DNA of 64,000 bases from Ephydatia muelleri (GCA_013339895.1 JABACO010000053.1:124001-188000); one strand, 5' to 3'. Positions 11,340-22,500 are shown, numbered from the stretch's first letter. Numbers and translations: made by a program. The notes: generated by a model not told the origin, from the sequence alone.

Positions 11340-11995
11340 CTTTAGATAAACATCAAAGGCCTAGCTAAGCATACTATCCCTCCCCAGCATATAGCCACAG
11401 ACCATAACCATCAAAAAGGTCTGGTTCTAAAAAGGTTTAGGGGTCTGGTTCCAGGCATGGTATACATGTATATTGGATTGGAGCAGCGACAGCAGTGTCT
11501 AGGATTAGTCTACCCCCAGCAACGATCAAGAACCTAGGTAGATGGTGGAGTGAAGCCACAAGGTGCTTCGCACGTCACCCTCTGACACAGTCCTAAGACA
11601 GTGCAGTCATAGCCTCAGCTCAGTAACATTTACACACTCACATTGGCACATGCACACATGTTGTATTTGTACTCCCATGCCTGGAACCATAAACCCACCT
11701 TAAACCCTATTGGGGGTATGTAGTTACACGTGGCAGCACCCTAAGGGCTTCTACCACAATAACCACCTAACCATTGCCAGCGTAATGGTTTGGAACACAG
11801 GCCGACCCAAAGATAACCAGCACTTGTCATTGGTCCCTGTTGGCTAGGTAGCAATCGTCCAGCTGTGGCTGTTGCCTGCTCCCTCAGTGGGCAAAACAGT
11901 GACAGTGAACATGGGCAGTAATCTATGTGCATTACCCTGACAGCTACCAAATATCAGGCACACTTAGTGAAAGGGGAGCATCCCAGGGAAAGCAT
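11340..11995 (+). mobile_element. Internally deleted DIRS copy (5' leader joined to recombinase C-terminus and 3' tail)
   Basis: The 5' leader (GGTCTGGTTCCAGGCATGG, ending about 11460) is fused directly to a tyrosine recombinase C-terminus (IGAATAVSR..., TIKNLGRWWSEA, 11485-11590). In that fragment the nucleophile Tyr is lost (EATRCF where the copy at 35.5 kb has EAYKVY). The 3' tail follows, containing CCATGCCTGGAACCA. This is the inverse of the leader core TGGTTCCAGGCATGG, an inverted terminal repeat as in DIRS. Confidence 0.75.
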
Positions 11996-12049
11996 TAATT
12001 AGATATTGTGTTGTTACCAACTTTCGTTATCTTGTCCTGTTAGTCCTTG

Positions 12050-12529
12050 GTTGAAATCCTTAAGCACGAACATTATACAATCACTAATGGGCTTTTCATG
12101 CTGATAATGAAATATCTATTACGTTGAAAATGAAGTGGCAATTAAGTTTGAAATTATGCAACAAAATGTGTTACTCGAAAAGTTCATTCGTATAAATTGC
12201 CAGTCGTGAGAGTACCATGTATTCAGTTCATACCCAAAAAATCTGTGCCTTCGTATTAAATGAGAGAGAGAATAGCAAGTTGCTGGTACACTCTGGACGC
12301 CCTATCTGTTGTTGCCACAATTCTATACTCTTGTACCCACCTTCTGTAACGTTTTGTGTATAGCCTATTTTCCTTCCCCTGGCTCTGTCCCTTCCCTCCC
12401 ACCCATCTGTCATCTTACCCTCCACCTTTGACCTCCCTTTGTACAGAAATGTTACATCTGTCATATGTTATGTTTCAACATCCACCTCCACTTATCCAGC
12501 CTCTAGTTATGATGACATTTGTATTGCAG
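12050..12529. repeat. Intron module F
   Basis: Shared with 545-950, about 24450-24820 and 35960-36522. It ends in the pyrimidine-rich tract, TATGATGACATTTGTATTGCAG, that serves as acceptor for 33-codon ankyrin exons. Confidence 0.75.
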
Positions 12530-12559
12530 GATGGTTGCAGTCCATTGTATGGAGCAAGT
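12530..12559 (+). pseudogene. Ankyrin exon truncated after 10 codons
   Basis: A normal acceptor (GTATTGCAG) is followed by DGCSPLYGAS, then the exon stops matching. Eleven bases later the MITE at 12571 begins. The downstream match to the 36.5-kb paralogue resumes at GTACTGTGCATGTATTGAAC, so the last 23 codons and about 80 bp of intron are gone. If spliced, the exon would run into a stop. Confidence 0.8.
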
Positions 12560-12570
12560 ACATGTACTAT

Positions 12571-12846
12571 ACAGTACCGTTCTCGGGCAAGTTAAAAAAA
12601 ACTCGCGAGGTGTCGGATGGTTGACAGTATTTTGGCTTGGAGGATGTATGGTTGACAGTATTTTGGCTTGGAGGATGTATGGTTGACAGTATTTTGGCTT
12701 GGAGGATGTATGGTTGACAGTATTTTGGCGAGCGCTAATCGAGTACCACGCGTGTTACTCGCGCATGCTAAGAGCACTACTCGCGTTTTGCGAGGACCCA
12801 TCCGACACCTCGCGAGTTTTTGTTAACTTGCCCGCGAACGGTACTG
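12571..12846. mobile_element. MITE with 49-50-bp terminal inverted repeats and internal 31-bp tandem repeats
   Basis: Left arm 12571-12620 and right arm 12798-12846 are inverted copies (core GGCAAGTTAA, ACTCGCGAGGTGTCGGATGG) with few mismatches. Between them a 31-bp unit (GACAGTATTTTGGCTTGG + 13 bp) starts at 12623, 12654, 12685 and 12716. It sits at the broken ankyrin exon. No transposase. Confidence 0.85.
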
Positions 12847-13078
12847 TGCATGTATTGAACATGCTGAGCATGAACCTTGAGAAAAGCTTTGAACATGTGT
12901 ATGTCTTATCTTTCACATGCATTTAGTGTACATGTGTAGTGTGTTGGAGCTGTTTGGTGTGTCATGTTGTATCCATGCTTGTGTATTGTAATTGCATGAC
13001 AACTGTGCTGTGCTGGTCATTGGTGTGTTGTATGTCCAGCTGCAATGGTGGGCATTTGATTAAACTTACTGTATATAG

Positions 13079-13204
13079 GGTGTCTACGAAAGAATGCAAG
13101 AAAATAAAGTATTGAACTTTCATCGATCAGGATTGAAAGAAAATGTTTCTCTCAATCCTGATGAAAGTTAAACGCTTATTGTGTTGCGTTCTTTTGTATA
13201 CACA
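13079..13204. repeat. Fold-back element, copy 1
   Basis: Arms of about 55-60 bp: GTGTCTACGAAAGAATGCAA at the left pairs with TTGCGTTCTTTTGTATACAC at the right, separated by only a few bases around AAAATGTTTCTC. A second full copy is at 36948-37071, half copies at about 1050-1100 and 47180-47240, and a right end at about 30003. Confidence 0.8.
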
Positions 13205-13542
13205 TGGTATAATTAATGAACTGTGTATTAGATGGGCATTCTGTATTGAAACACTGTAGCATCCATTCATCCAGATGCGTGTGTGCATATGTGTTGTGAC
13301 TACGAGTACACGTGTGGTATGCAATAGTGCACGTGTGCATGTACACTGTACATGTAGATATGCATGTGAGAAGACTTTATAGTAATGGTGGTCTGTTATT
13401 CTAGACAGTACATGTACACTGTAGTTACACCTACATTCACATATACCGTAGAATACCAGATATAACGACACCCCCCTCCGCCCCTTACGTGAGACCCTAA
13501 AAAAAAAAAGGCATGTTTTTGAAACGAGCGTATCTCCAAAAC

Positions 13543-13632
13543 CCGTCACGCCACCACGTACCTTTTTCAAACTCATATTTCGGTACCACTTCTTTCTTAT
13601 AAAAACTTAAAAGGTACGTGGTGGCGTGACGG
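13543..13632. repeat. Perfect 24-bp inverted repeat, 42-bp spacer
   Basis: 13543-13566 (CCGTCACGCCACCACGTACC + TTTT) is exactly inverted at 13609-13632. GC-rich arms in AT-rich surroundings; next to an A-run (13499-13509). Could be the ends of a tiny MITE. Confidence 0.85.
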
Positions 13633-13729
13633 TACATGTATCGATACATGTATCGCATCCATTTCCATTTCCGTCCTCTTCTCTCCTCCCTTCCACCCCC
13701 TCCCCTTCCATCTTTCTCCCTGTTTTCAG

Positions 13730-14330
13730 CATTGTACAGTGTATGTGCACGTATCAGTTGTTATGCATTCATTCATACATCGCAATGATGGCATTGTTCT
13801 GAAGTACTCTCTTACTAACTTGTCCTTGGAAACTGGTTCAAAGCACTCTCACTGGCAGCTTAGAGTATTGCTTGTACATTGTACATAGAGATAATTCCCT
13901 CAATTCAGTAACAAGGTTGACGAGGTAACTACATGTACAGTACCACTGATGTGTGTTTTTGGGTTCGTGTGTAAATGTAAGCATGATGTCATTCAATGCA
14001 TGTATTCTCACATCCCAGTCAGCATGTGGGCAATGTGCACCTGTATCCTAGTAGTTGTAATTAGAGCACTACGGTCCACAGCCTTGTACATCAGTCAGCT
14101 AGCAGTATGCACTTCATGGGTGTACATTGAATTCTGTGCATTTACTGTCAGGGGTAAATGTCCAGTGTACATGTCATTCTGATAATGGTCTGTATTAAAC
14201 AAATGTGCACACATAGCATACACACCTTGCCTCAACTAGGCTAGCTGTTGTTGATCTAGGTTGGACCAATCGTCTTGGAGTAATAGTAAATTTAATTGAT
14301 AGGCCATTTTTGCATAAGGATTCTCCTGGC
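13730..14330. repeat. Intron module G
   Basis: Near-identical copies at about 25030-25650, 28700-29290, 30100-30740 and 37150-37760, and a partial at 17524-17790. Four copies keep a 77-codon open frame, but the 25.3-kb copy does not keep it in full, so I treat it as non-coding. Usually followed by a (CA)n tract and then a 33-codon ankyrin exon. Confidence 0.8.
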
Positions 14331-14349
14331 TTCTCCATGTACATGTACA

Positions 14350-14600
14350 TACATTGTATCTCCATTACACTGGTTACATGTGGCTCCTTGTTATACATGT
14401 AGTACCTCCTACTCCACCTTCATACATGTACATGTATCAAATTGCCTTTGCCATTTGCCATGACATGTGCAGTAGGTGCTATACCATAAGCCTGGTAATT
14501 GATCATGATGCAACTACATGTACATGTATTGTGTAACATAACTATTGTACTGTAGCTATACTTCCCAGTCCATTGTGTGCTGCACCCACCTCCACAATCA
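14350..14600. repeat. Intron module H
   Basis: Near-identical to the intron immediately after ankyrin exons at 18.25, 26.12, 31.24 and 44.80 kb (and in part 49.93 and 56.81 kb). Here no ankyrin exon precedes it: module G joins module H directly, so an exon-bearing interval was deleted. Confidence 0.75.
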
Positions 14601-14939
14601 CATACCAACACAGAATAGCACGGTATTTATACACATACAATAGCGGTCATCACACATCGGCTTAGTGGTACGACCTTGCGACAAATATATGGCTTCGTTT
14701 GTAGGTTCATTTGTCTCTGTATCGTTTAAACGCTGACTATTTAGCACATTGCAAATCATCGTTTTAGGTTCGTTTTTTATTCGGCCGCTATTACACACGT
14801 GCTTCAGTTGATAAAGATGACTATCTGAAGCTTTGCATGTTATGTCTTGCTCGCAAAGGCTACAAGGCTCCTACAATATGTAACCTACTGAAGGTCGAAA
14901 TTCTATCGTGAAGTCGTGAAAACGTATTTTTGTTTTTGA

Positions 14940-15430
14940 AGAGGTACGCGGAAATCCACAGCATCGCTAGAAAGCCGGGCTCTAATGCGTTTGTCCAAGG
15001 TGACTGCAGAATTGAAGGCCTTATTTGAGCAACAGATGCATATCGACGACGAAACAACTGCGCACCAACTCCACCGGCTGTTACAGTCACGTGGCTATAA
15101 GATAAGTCTTTGCACTGTTCTTTGCTGCAGGAGATCTCTTGGATTGACATTTCGCGGCAGCGCATACTGCCAGCTCGTTGCAATATTAATAAACAGAAGC
15201 GGCGGGAGTGGGCCAAGGCAAATTTAATGGAGGCAATTTTGAAAACGTTTTGTGGACTGATGAGTGTAGTGTCCAAATGGAGAGCCACAGGCGATTTTGT
15301 TGCTGTGAATTGACAAACTCCAAAGCCTAAGCCAAGGCACATGTACAGGTCCTACTTTTCTAAAAGCGCGTACTGTCTGTATCGCACGATGCAAAAGATG
15401 AAGACTACGTCCCACTAGTTAATACTTTTT
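14940..15430 (+). pseudogene. Tc1/mariner transposase fragment, multiple frameshifts
   Basis: Residues typical of Tc1/mariner transposases appear in order but in three frames. 14985-15190 carries KVTAELKALFEQQMHIDDET, TVLCCRRSLGLTFRGSAYCQ. About 15175-15245 carries NKQKRREWAKANL. About 15250-15320 carries LWTDECSVQMESHRRF, which includes a catalytic-Asp motif (WTDE). C-terminal part and inverted repeats not found. A related N-terminal fragment lies in the element at 20019-20933. Confidence 0.75.
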
Positions 15431-15549
15431 AGGTGCCGATATAGGTTTCGTTTGTTGAATAGTTTTGGATAGTCTTTTTAGATCGTTCTGCATCGTCACC
15501 AGATCGTAGCACTAAGACGATGTGTGATGTTTAATTTGACCGATACTGT

Positions 15550-16030
15550 AAACTGACATAGACTTATGGATGGGCCCACATACCCTCCGCCCACACTATG
15601 CAATAACCCAGCAGTGAGGAATGCCCTTCTGGTGATAAAACCTCACTGGAGAAAAATATCTGCAAAAACCAATTTCAGTGTCATGGAACTGCTGATAAAA
15701 AATACTTGAAAGCACAGACATTTGCAGGTATTAGTTTTCAAAGTTCTAACATATTCTATTATTAATGGTGTGAGAGTGTTTGTCTGTACATGTGCTGTGT
15801 GTGGTGTCCATGTGTTGTAACAGCTGTCCTTTCATTGCTCTTCCTCTTCTGGTTAAGCTTACTTCACAAGAGTTGTGTTCCACACCAGTTGACACATGAT
15901 GCACACAACATGACCTACGCACAATATTATTTTTTATCCACCCTTTGGCCATTTTCCCACTACTTTTGTTCTATTTCAAAGACTTGCAGCTTCCCACAAT
16001 CACATACCAACACAGAATAGCACAGTATTT
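15550..16030. repeat. Intron module I
   Basis: Shared with 19770-20018 + 20936-21200 (interrupted by a Tc1-like element), 26415-26930, 31515-32170 and 38770-39390. Contains GTGTCCATGTGTTG-type short tandem units, which expanded in the 39-kb copy. Confidence 0.8.
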
Positions 16031-16800
16031 ACACACATAGAATGGGAGCCTGTACACTGACAAAGACCTATGGATGGGCCTCCACCCACACCATGTGATA
16101 CACCTACAGTGAGGAAAGCCCTTCTGGTGTAAAATCTCATCGCAGAAGAATACAATTTCATTGTCATGGAACTGCTGATAAAAATACTTGAAAACACAAA
16201 TGTTTGCAGGTATTAGCTTTCCAAGTTCTAACATGTAGACAATCACGTCGACTTTTATGTGACCACATATACATGTACATGCTCAATGTTGGAAATACAG
16301 GTCCACACATCTGCACTAATGCAAGTACATTTCCCAAAGTGCAGGTTCATTTTATCTTATCCCTGCCCTCCTCTATGTCCAAGCTAATCAGAAAGGTCGC
16401 TGGTCATGTTATTCTCACTTGTGTGAGTATTTGCAGCTTGAAGTGAATGATGCATTAGCTTCTGATGTGGGTGTGTCTCGTGTGTGTGAGTGTTTGTTCA
16501 TGATGTGAGGGTGTGATCTGGTGTATACACTTACACTGTATGTAACTGTTACTGTGTGGTGATTGGGTGTAAATCTGTCAGCAGTGTGCCATCCAGTGCA
16601 TGTAGCAGGTGCTTTGATTATTGAAGAACCGGGGCTACATGTAGATATGTACTACAGGGTCATTCCAAGTCAAATCATCATGCTTTATGCCACCATGTTC
16701 TTTTATGTGGAACACTTTTGTCATGAGCTTGTTTAACAATAATACTACTTTTGGCAAATTAGGTGTTGTTTAGGTCCTAAACATTGTCAGCTAAGCCTCA
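16030..16800. repeat. Intron module J
   Basis: Shared with about 21200-21955, 32170-32690 and 39390-40090. In each case it leads straight into the DIRS 5' leader, so the DIRS insertion predates duplication of this module. Confidence 0.8.
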
Positions 16801-17518
16801 CCTTTAGATAAACATCAAAGGCCTAGCTAAGCATACTATCCCTGCCCAGCATATAGCCACAGACCATAACCACCAAACAGGTTTAGGGGTCTGGTTCCAG
16901 GCATGGTATATATATAAGAGAAGTCTGGGAAGGGTGACTCACTCAGTCATCAGCCACTGCAATTTGTAGTCATGAACCGTAATGAATTAGAAAAGTTAGC
17001 GTGCGAGGCCCTCCATTTTCAGCTTGGAGTGGCAAAGCTTGTGATGACAGGAAACAAGGCGGCCCTGGTAGTGCGACTCTACTGCACCTTCAGGATCCCT
17101 CAAGCAAGCCAGAGCCAGAACGTGAAGACGTGCCCCGACACTACACCAAAGTCTGAAGATTCCAGCGAACCTTCGAGAGAGGGTGCAACAACCGAGTCAA
17201 CTCCGTACATCTTCAACCAGTTTGCCTCTGTCCTTCACTGGATCATGGCCACCAACTATGCAGCAGATCTGATCCACTACCTTGATGATTTCCTTCTGGC
17301 TGGCCCACCTGGACAACCCACCTGTAGTGAGTCAACGGAAACCATGCTTAGAGTGTGCGAGAGGCTGGGGATCCCAGTTGCCTTGGACAAGCTGGAAGGT
17401 CCAGCGACCACCATCACGTTCCTTGGCATCACCATCGACACCACACTCCAACAACTGCGGTTACCACCAGACAAGCTGCAAGAAATGACCCTCTTGATCA
17501 AATCCTGGCTGATTTTTT
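16800..17518 (+). mobile_element. Truncated DIRS copy: leader, ORF1 start, RT core
   Basis: Leader with TATA-like box, then a continuous 184-codon frame (16972-17526). It begins MNRNELEKLACEALHFQLG...LVMTGNKAALVVRL, a SAP-like DNA-binding motif. It then jumps into reverse transcriptase: HWIMATNYAADLIHYLDDFL and LGIPVALDKLEGP through TFLGITID. LDD catalytic residues are kept. The fusion of ORF1 to mid-RT is an internal deletion. The element ends abruptly at GATTTTTTTTAATTAGAGCA, where module G begins. Confidence 0.75.
16907..16918 (+). promoter_or_regulatory. TATA-like box of the DIRS leader
   Basis: GGTATATATATAAGAG lies about 60 bp upstream of the first ATG of the element and is conserved in the copies near 22.1 and 40.2 kb (weaker at 32.85 and 11.46 kb). 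Use as a promoter is inference. Confidence 0.45.
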
Positions 17519-17855
17519 TTAATTAGAGCACTACGGTCCACAGCCTAGTACGTCAGTCAGCTAGCAGTATGCACTTCATGGGTGTACATTGAATTCTGTG
17601 CATTTACTGTCAGGGGTAAATGTCCAGTGTACATGTCATTCTGATAATGGTCCGTATTAAACTAATGTACACACATCGCTTACACACCTTGCCTCAACTG
17701 GTTGTTGATCTACATGTAGGCTGGTCCAATCGTCTTGGAGCAAATTTAATTGATAAGCCATTTTTGCATGAGGGATTCCCCTGGCTTCTCCGGAGATGTA
17801 CTTGATACCTATTGTACTGTAGCTATTTTTCCCAGTCCATTGTGTGCTGCCCTGT

Positions 17856-17903
17856 CACACACACACACACACACACATGCACACACGCACACACACACAC
17901 ACA
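17856..17903. repeat. (CA)n microsatellite
   Basis: Interrupted CA tract with two TG/CG variants. One of the CA tracts that lie 5' of 33-codon ankyrin exons. Confidence 0.9.
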
Positions 17904-18099
17904 ATCACATACAAAAACAATACTATCTAAGGTCCAAATGCATGCCTTAAATACATGTTCCCTAGCATGTAGAGTAGATTGTGCATAAATGGTCTTGGGG
18001 TGGGGAGGAGGGACACATTGTGGCAGTGAAATTGTTCAACCCGGAATCACTTTTCATCTGACAGTCCAGCCTCTGGTTATGATGACATTTGTATTGCAG

Positions 18100-18198
18100 G
18101 ATGGTTGCAGTCCATTATATATAGCAAGTAGGCACGGACATCTTGATGTAGTGAAGACACTATTGGAGGCTGGAGCTAATATCAATCAGGCCACTCAG
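18100..18198 (+). CDS. Ankyrin exon 5 (33-codon type)
   Basis: Acceptor GTATTGCAG, donor GTACAG, 99 nt. Reads DGCSPLYIASRHGHLDVVKT then LLEAGANINQATQ. Ligand-face residues: Cys3, Arg11, His12, Ala31-Thr32-Gln33. Followed at once by module H. Confidence 0.85.
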
Positions 18199-18249
18199 GT
18201 ACAGTAGGTAGACATGTATTCAGTGGTTACAGGATGTCACACATGTCCA

Positions 18250-18500
18250 TACATTGTATCTCCCTTACACTGGTTACATGTGGCTCCTTGTTATTCATGT
18301 AGTACCTCCTACTCCACCTTCATACATGTACATGTATCAAATTGCCTTTGCCATTTGCCATGACATGTGCAGTAGGTGCTATACCATAAGCCTGGTAATT
18401 TATCATGATGCAACTACATGTACATGTATTGTGTAACATAACTATTGTACTGTAGCTATATTTCCCAGTCCATTGTGTGCTGCACCCACCTCCACAATCA
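18250..18500. repeat. Intron module H copy
   Basis: Directly downstream of ankyrin exon 5; near-identical to the copies at 26.12 and 44.80 kb. Confidence 0.8.
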
Positions 18501-18554
18501 ATACCAACACAGAATAGCACAATATTTAAACACATAGAATGGAGCCTGTAGTTG

Positions 18555-19130
18555 CCAACAACATTTTACATATTTTTTGATTAACTTTGACAAGGTCATC
18601 ATGTAACAAAAAATCAGAAGAAATTTATGCCACCAAGATACTTGCCGACAGCATTTAACTTTTTTTTTAAAGGGAAAATGGTGTGGTGGCCTGGGATTTT
18701 GATTTAAAGGCAGGTAGCCATTTTAAGTCGCCCCTAACATAGTTTATTGTCAAGCACTTGTCTTATCATAACACCCAGCCACAGTTGTTTTTAATGAAAT
18801 CATCTCCAAACCACATTCACATCAACTTGTGTACAGTTGACATAAATCTTGCTCTTAGAGCAGCACTGGCTTCCTGCATCTCCTTTCTTCTCAGTGAATA
18901 TGTTCTACTGTGGTTGCATTGACAGAAGTCAGAGCATCAGAGAGGTCCACATCCAGGTGATCCTCCTGCTCAGGGTACACAACACAGCTCTCCTTTTTCT
19001 TTGTAATAACATACAAAGGGGTGTACTGTTGCAGACCCATTGTTCCAGTGGAATGATCGAATTCCGTGTTGAGGTATTCACCTTCCTTGAGCTGTTCCTT
19101 AGTCTCTTGAACAAACCTGGCCTGCGTTTA
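18555..19130 (-). repeat. Antisense ORF cassette, fullest copy (unidentified)
   Basis: On the minus strand, from a possible acceptor (CTAAACGCAG, about 19122) a frame reads ARFVQETKEQLKEGEYLNTE, TMGLQQYTPLYVITKKKES, EDHLDVDLSDALTSVNATT. A 2-bp change then shifts it from the ending seen in sister copies (YSLRRKEMQEASAALRARF then a short tail ending VM and stop). Shorter copies are at about 23110-23555, 29690-30000 and 34570-34990. The composition looks like real protein, but I do not recognise the family; probably part of a transposable element or a captured gene. Confidence 0.4.
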
Positions 19131-19239
19131 GTCATGTATTGTCAACTTTTTCAGCATGGCATACATACTAAGTGAGGTATTATTGTGGACCCATTAAACA
19201 AAGGGATATTATATATTGGTACTAAACTGGTTCTATGCA

Positions 19240-19252
19240 GACACACACACAT

Positions 19253-19292
<40 letters not shown>
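19240..19292. repeat. (CA)n microsatellite
   Basis: CA tract with one ATGC interruption, upstream of ankyrin exon 6. Confidence 0.95.
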
Positions 19293-19294
<2 letters not shown>

Positions 19295-19506
19295 ACATAC
19301 CAACACAGAATACTATTCAAGGTCCAATTGCATGCCTGAAATGCATGTTCTCTATCACATACATGTACATGTAGAGTAGATTGTGCATAAATGGTCTTGG
19401 GGTGGGGTGGGGAGGAGTGACACATTGTGGCAGTGAAATTGTTCAACCCGAAACCACGTTTCACGTGACAGTCCAGCCTCTGGTTATGATGACATTTGTA
19501 TTGCAG

Positions 19507-19605
19507 GATGGTTGCAGTCCATTATACGTAGCAAGTTTTTATCGACATCTTGATGTAGTGAAGACACTATTGGAGGCTGGAGCTAGTATCAATCAAGCTG
19601 AAAAG
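19507..19605 (+). CDS. Ankyrin exon 6 (33-codon type)
   Basis: Acceptor GTATTGCAG, donor GTACAG, 99 nt. Reads DGCSPLYVASFYRHLDVVKT then LLEAGASINQAEK. Ligand-face residues: Phe11, Tyr12, Ala31-Glu32-Lys33. The usually invariant Gly13 of the helix-turn is Arg, which may weaken the fold. Confidence 0.85.
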
Positions 19606-19769
19606 GTACAGTAGGTAGACATGTCCTCTAGCATGTACATGTACATGTACTGTAGTACATGTAGAGTAGATTGTACTGTAGCTATATTTCCCAGTCCATT
19701 GTGTGCTGCACCCACCTCCACAATCACATACCAACACAGAATAGCACAGTATTTATACACATAGAATGG

Positions 19770-20018
19770 GAGCCTGTAAACTGACATAGACTTACGGATG
19801 GGCCCACACACCCTCCGCCCACACTATGCGATAAACCAGCAGTGAGGAATGCCCTTCTGGTGATAAAACCTCATTGGAGAAAAATATCTACAAAAACCAA
19901 TTTCAGTGTTATGGAACTGCTGATATAAAATACTTGAAAACACAAACAGACATTTGCAGGTATTAGTTTTCAAAGTTCTAACATATTCTATTATATCAAT
20001 GGTGTGAGTGTGTTTGTA
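19770..20018. repeat. Intron module I copy, left half
   Basis: Continues at 20936 after the Tc1-like insertion; compare the uninterrupted copies at 26.4 and 38.8 kb. Confidence 0.8.
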
Positions 20019-20933
20019 CAGTAGAGGACACGAAAAAGGTTACGTTTCGTTCCTACAAAACGGAGAAAAAAAGCACCGTTTTAAGTTCTCTGTGGCTCGA
20101 AGTCCAAAGTTTTGCCAAACAGGTATTCTTTTCTATTTTTCCGCCACTAAATAAGCTACAAGAACGAGTACTGCCACCATCATGATCTCTGATCCCACCT
20201 TGTGGTATGTTGGTCATATGCATGAAGCCAGACACACTCGATCTATGACAGGTGACTTGCGATGAATACGGTTCGAAAAAACAGGAAGATGCTAAGAACA
20301 AACGAGGTGTAAACTACGTAGAAACGACCGGATGAACGATTTCGAATTCCGTTTAAATGATTTTAATTTTTAAATTCCGTTTAAACGATTTGAATACCGT
20401 ACAACGGTGCACGTACAACGTTTCATCGTCTAGCTGCATCTGCTGCTCTACCATTGTTTTTACTGCGGAGGTTATCTTTGATTCCACGCCGGTCCCTGGC
20501 TTCCTACTGATTGTTCCCTTAGCAGCTGATGCACACATTTGCGTGAACATGGCAGGTCTCCCCGGTAAAGCATCTTCGCAATTTAAGGCGACTTGCATCC
20601 CAGCCTTAATTGAGTAATGGAGAATTCGCTGTAGTCAGAGTACACCATCTTAAGTCACGAAGCGTGGCCTTGGAATAAACTACCTTTTCATGGTTGTAGT
20701 ATACATGTAAAACGAAAAGGTGAACTTCATTCACACGTCATTTCGTTTAAACGAATCGTACAAACTGTATGGAATGTCAATATGGTGTAAACGAAGCATG
20801 TAAACGAAGAATGAACCCAGTTTAGTTTAAACTTAGTTTAAACTATGTATAAACTACGTGGAAACGATACGATTCATTTCGTAGCACGTAGTTTAGACGA
20901 TACGGAACGTAACCTTTTTTGTGTCCTCTACTG
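20019..20933. mobile_element. Tc1/mariner-type element with TA target duplication
   Basis: Begins CAGTAGAGGACACGAAAAAG and ends with the inverse (TTTTTTGTGTCCTCTACTG), both sides flanked by TA. Sister copies of module I show the empty site as GTGTTTG-TA-TGTACATGTG (about 26650 and 38993), while here TA is present on both sides. The interior holds a transposase fragment and many GTTTAAACGA motifs. About 915 bp, too short for a complete transposase; non-autonomous. Inserted after module I had been duplicated. Confidence 0.85.
20420..20598 (-). pseudogene. Tc1-like transposase N-terminal fragment
   Basis: Minus strand reads NCEDALPGRPAMFTQ, then SRKPGTGVESKITSAVKTMV, then EQQMQLDDET, matching the order seen in the fragment at 14.95 kb (KVTAELKALFEQQMHIDDET). 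The match ends at DDET, and the rest of the transposase is missing. Confidence 0.6.
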
Positions 20934-20935
20934 TA

Positions 20936-21955
20936 TGTACAGTACATGTGTGGTGTCCATGTGTTGTGTGTGGTGTTCATGTATTGTAACTGCTGTCCTT
21001 TCCTCTCTCTTCCTCTTCTGGTCTTACTTCACTATAGTTGTGTTCCACACCAGTTGACACATGATGCACACAACATGACCTATGCACAATATTATTATTT
21101 ATCCTCCCTTTGGCCATTTTTCCCACTACTTTTGATCTATTTCAATGACTTGCAGCTTCTAACAATCACATACCAACACAGAATAGCACAATATTTACAC
21201 ACATAGAATGGGAGCCTGTACTCTGACAAAGACCTATAGATGGGCCTCCACCCACACCATGTGATACACGTACAATGAGGAAAGCCCTTCTGGGGTTAAA
21301 ATTTCATCGCAGATGAATATCTACAAAAACCAATTTCATTGTCATGAAACTGCTAATAAAAAATACTTGAAGACACAAACATTTGCAGGTATTAGGTTTC
21401 AAAGTTTTAACATGTTCACAATCATGTCGACTTTGATGTGACCACATATACATGTACATGCTCAATGTTGGAAATACCACGTCCACACATCTGCACTAAT
21501 GCAGGTACATTTCCCAAAGTGCAGGTTCATTTTATCTTATCCCTGCCCTCCTTTATGTCCAAGCTAATCAGAAAGGTCGCTGGTCGTGTTATTCTCACTT
21601 GTGTGAGTAATTGCAGCTTGAAGTGAATGATGCATTAGCTTCTGATGTGGGTGTGTCTGTGTGTGTGAGTGTTTGTTCATGATGTGTAGGTGTGATCTGG
21701 TGTATACACTTACACTGTATGTAACTGTTACTAGCTGTGTGGTGATTGGGTGTAAATCTGTCAGCAGTGTGCCATCCAGTGCATGTAGCAGGTGCTTTGA
21801 TTATTGAAGAACCAGGACTACATGTAGATATGTACTACAGGGTCATTCCAAGTCAAATCATCATGCTTTATGCCACCATGTCCTCTCATGTGGAACACTT
21901 TTGTCATGAGCTTGTGTAACAATAATACTACTTTTTTTAAATTAGGTGTTGTATA
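20936..21955. repeat. Intron modules I (right half) and J copies
   Basis: Module I resumes after the Tc1-like insertion and passes into module J near 21200, which leads into the DIRS leader. Confidence 0.8.
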
Positions 21956-22160
21956 CATGTAGGTCCTAAACATTGTCAGCGAAGCCTCACCTTTAGATAA
22001 ACATCAAAGGCCTAGCTAAGCATACTATCCCTGCCCAGCATATAGCCACAGACCATAACCACCAAACAGGTATAGGGGTCTGGTTCCAGGCATGGTATAT
22101 ATATAAGAGAGGTCTGGGAAGGGTGACTCACTCAGTCATCAGCCACTGCAGTTCGTAGTC

Positions 22161-22500
22161 ATGAACTGTAAGGAATTAGAAAAATTAGTGCGTGAGGTCC
22201 TCCGTCTTCGGCTTGGCGAGGCGAAGCTCGTGAGGACAGGAAACAACCGAGTCAACTCATGGGAGCAACATCTTCAACCAGTTTGCCTCTGCCCTTCACT
22301 GGATCATGGCCACCAACTATGCAGCAGATCTGATCCACTACTTTGATGATTTCCTCTTGGTTGGCCCACCTGGACAACTCACCTGTAGTGAGTCAACGGA
22401 AACCATGCTTAGAGTGTGCGAGAGGCTGGGGATCCCAGTTGCCTTGGACAAGCTGGAAGGTCCAGCGACCACCATCACAATTATGCAGCAGACCAGATAA
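22161..22500 (+). pseudogene. DIRS ORF1 start fused to RT core
   Basis: MNCKELEKLVREVLRLRLGE...LVRTGN (SAP-like start) is followed by a frame change into HWIMATNYAADLIHYFDDFL, LVGPPGQ and LGIPVALDKLEGP. The catalytic box is FDD. RT stops at a junction with an AATAATAATAATTTT stretch. Confidence 0.7.

Noticed and set aside
13949..14182. A 77-codon open frame (MCVFGFVCKCKHD...) repeated nearly unchanged at 28936, 30328 and 37376.
   Set aside because: It lies in duplicated intron module G; the 25.27-kb copy does not keep the full frame, and similarity extends equally into non-coding flanks, so conservation reflects recent duplication.
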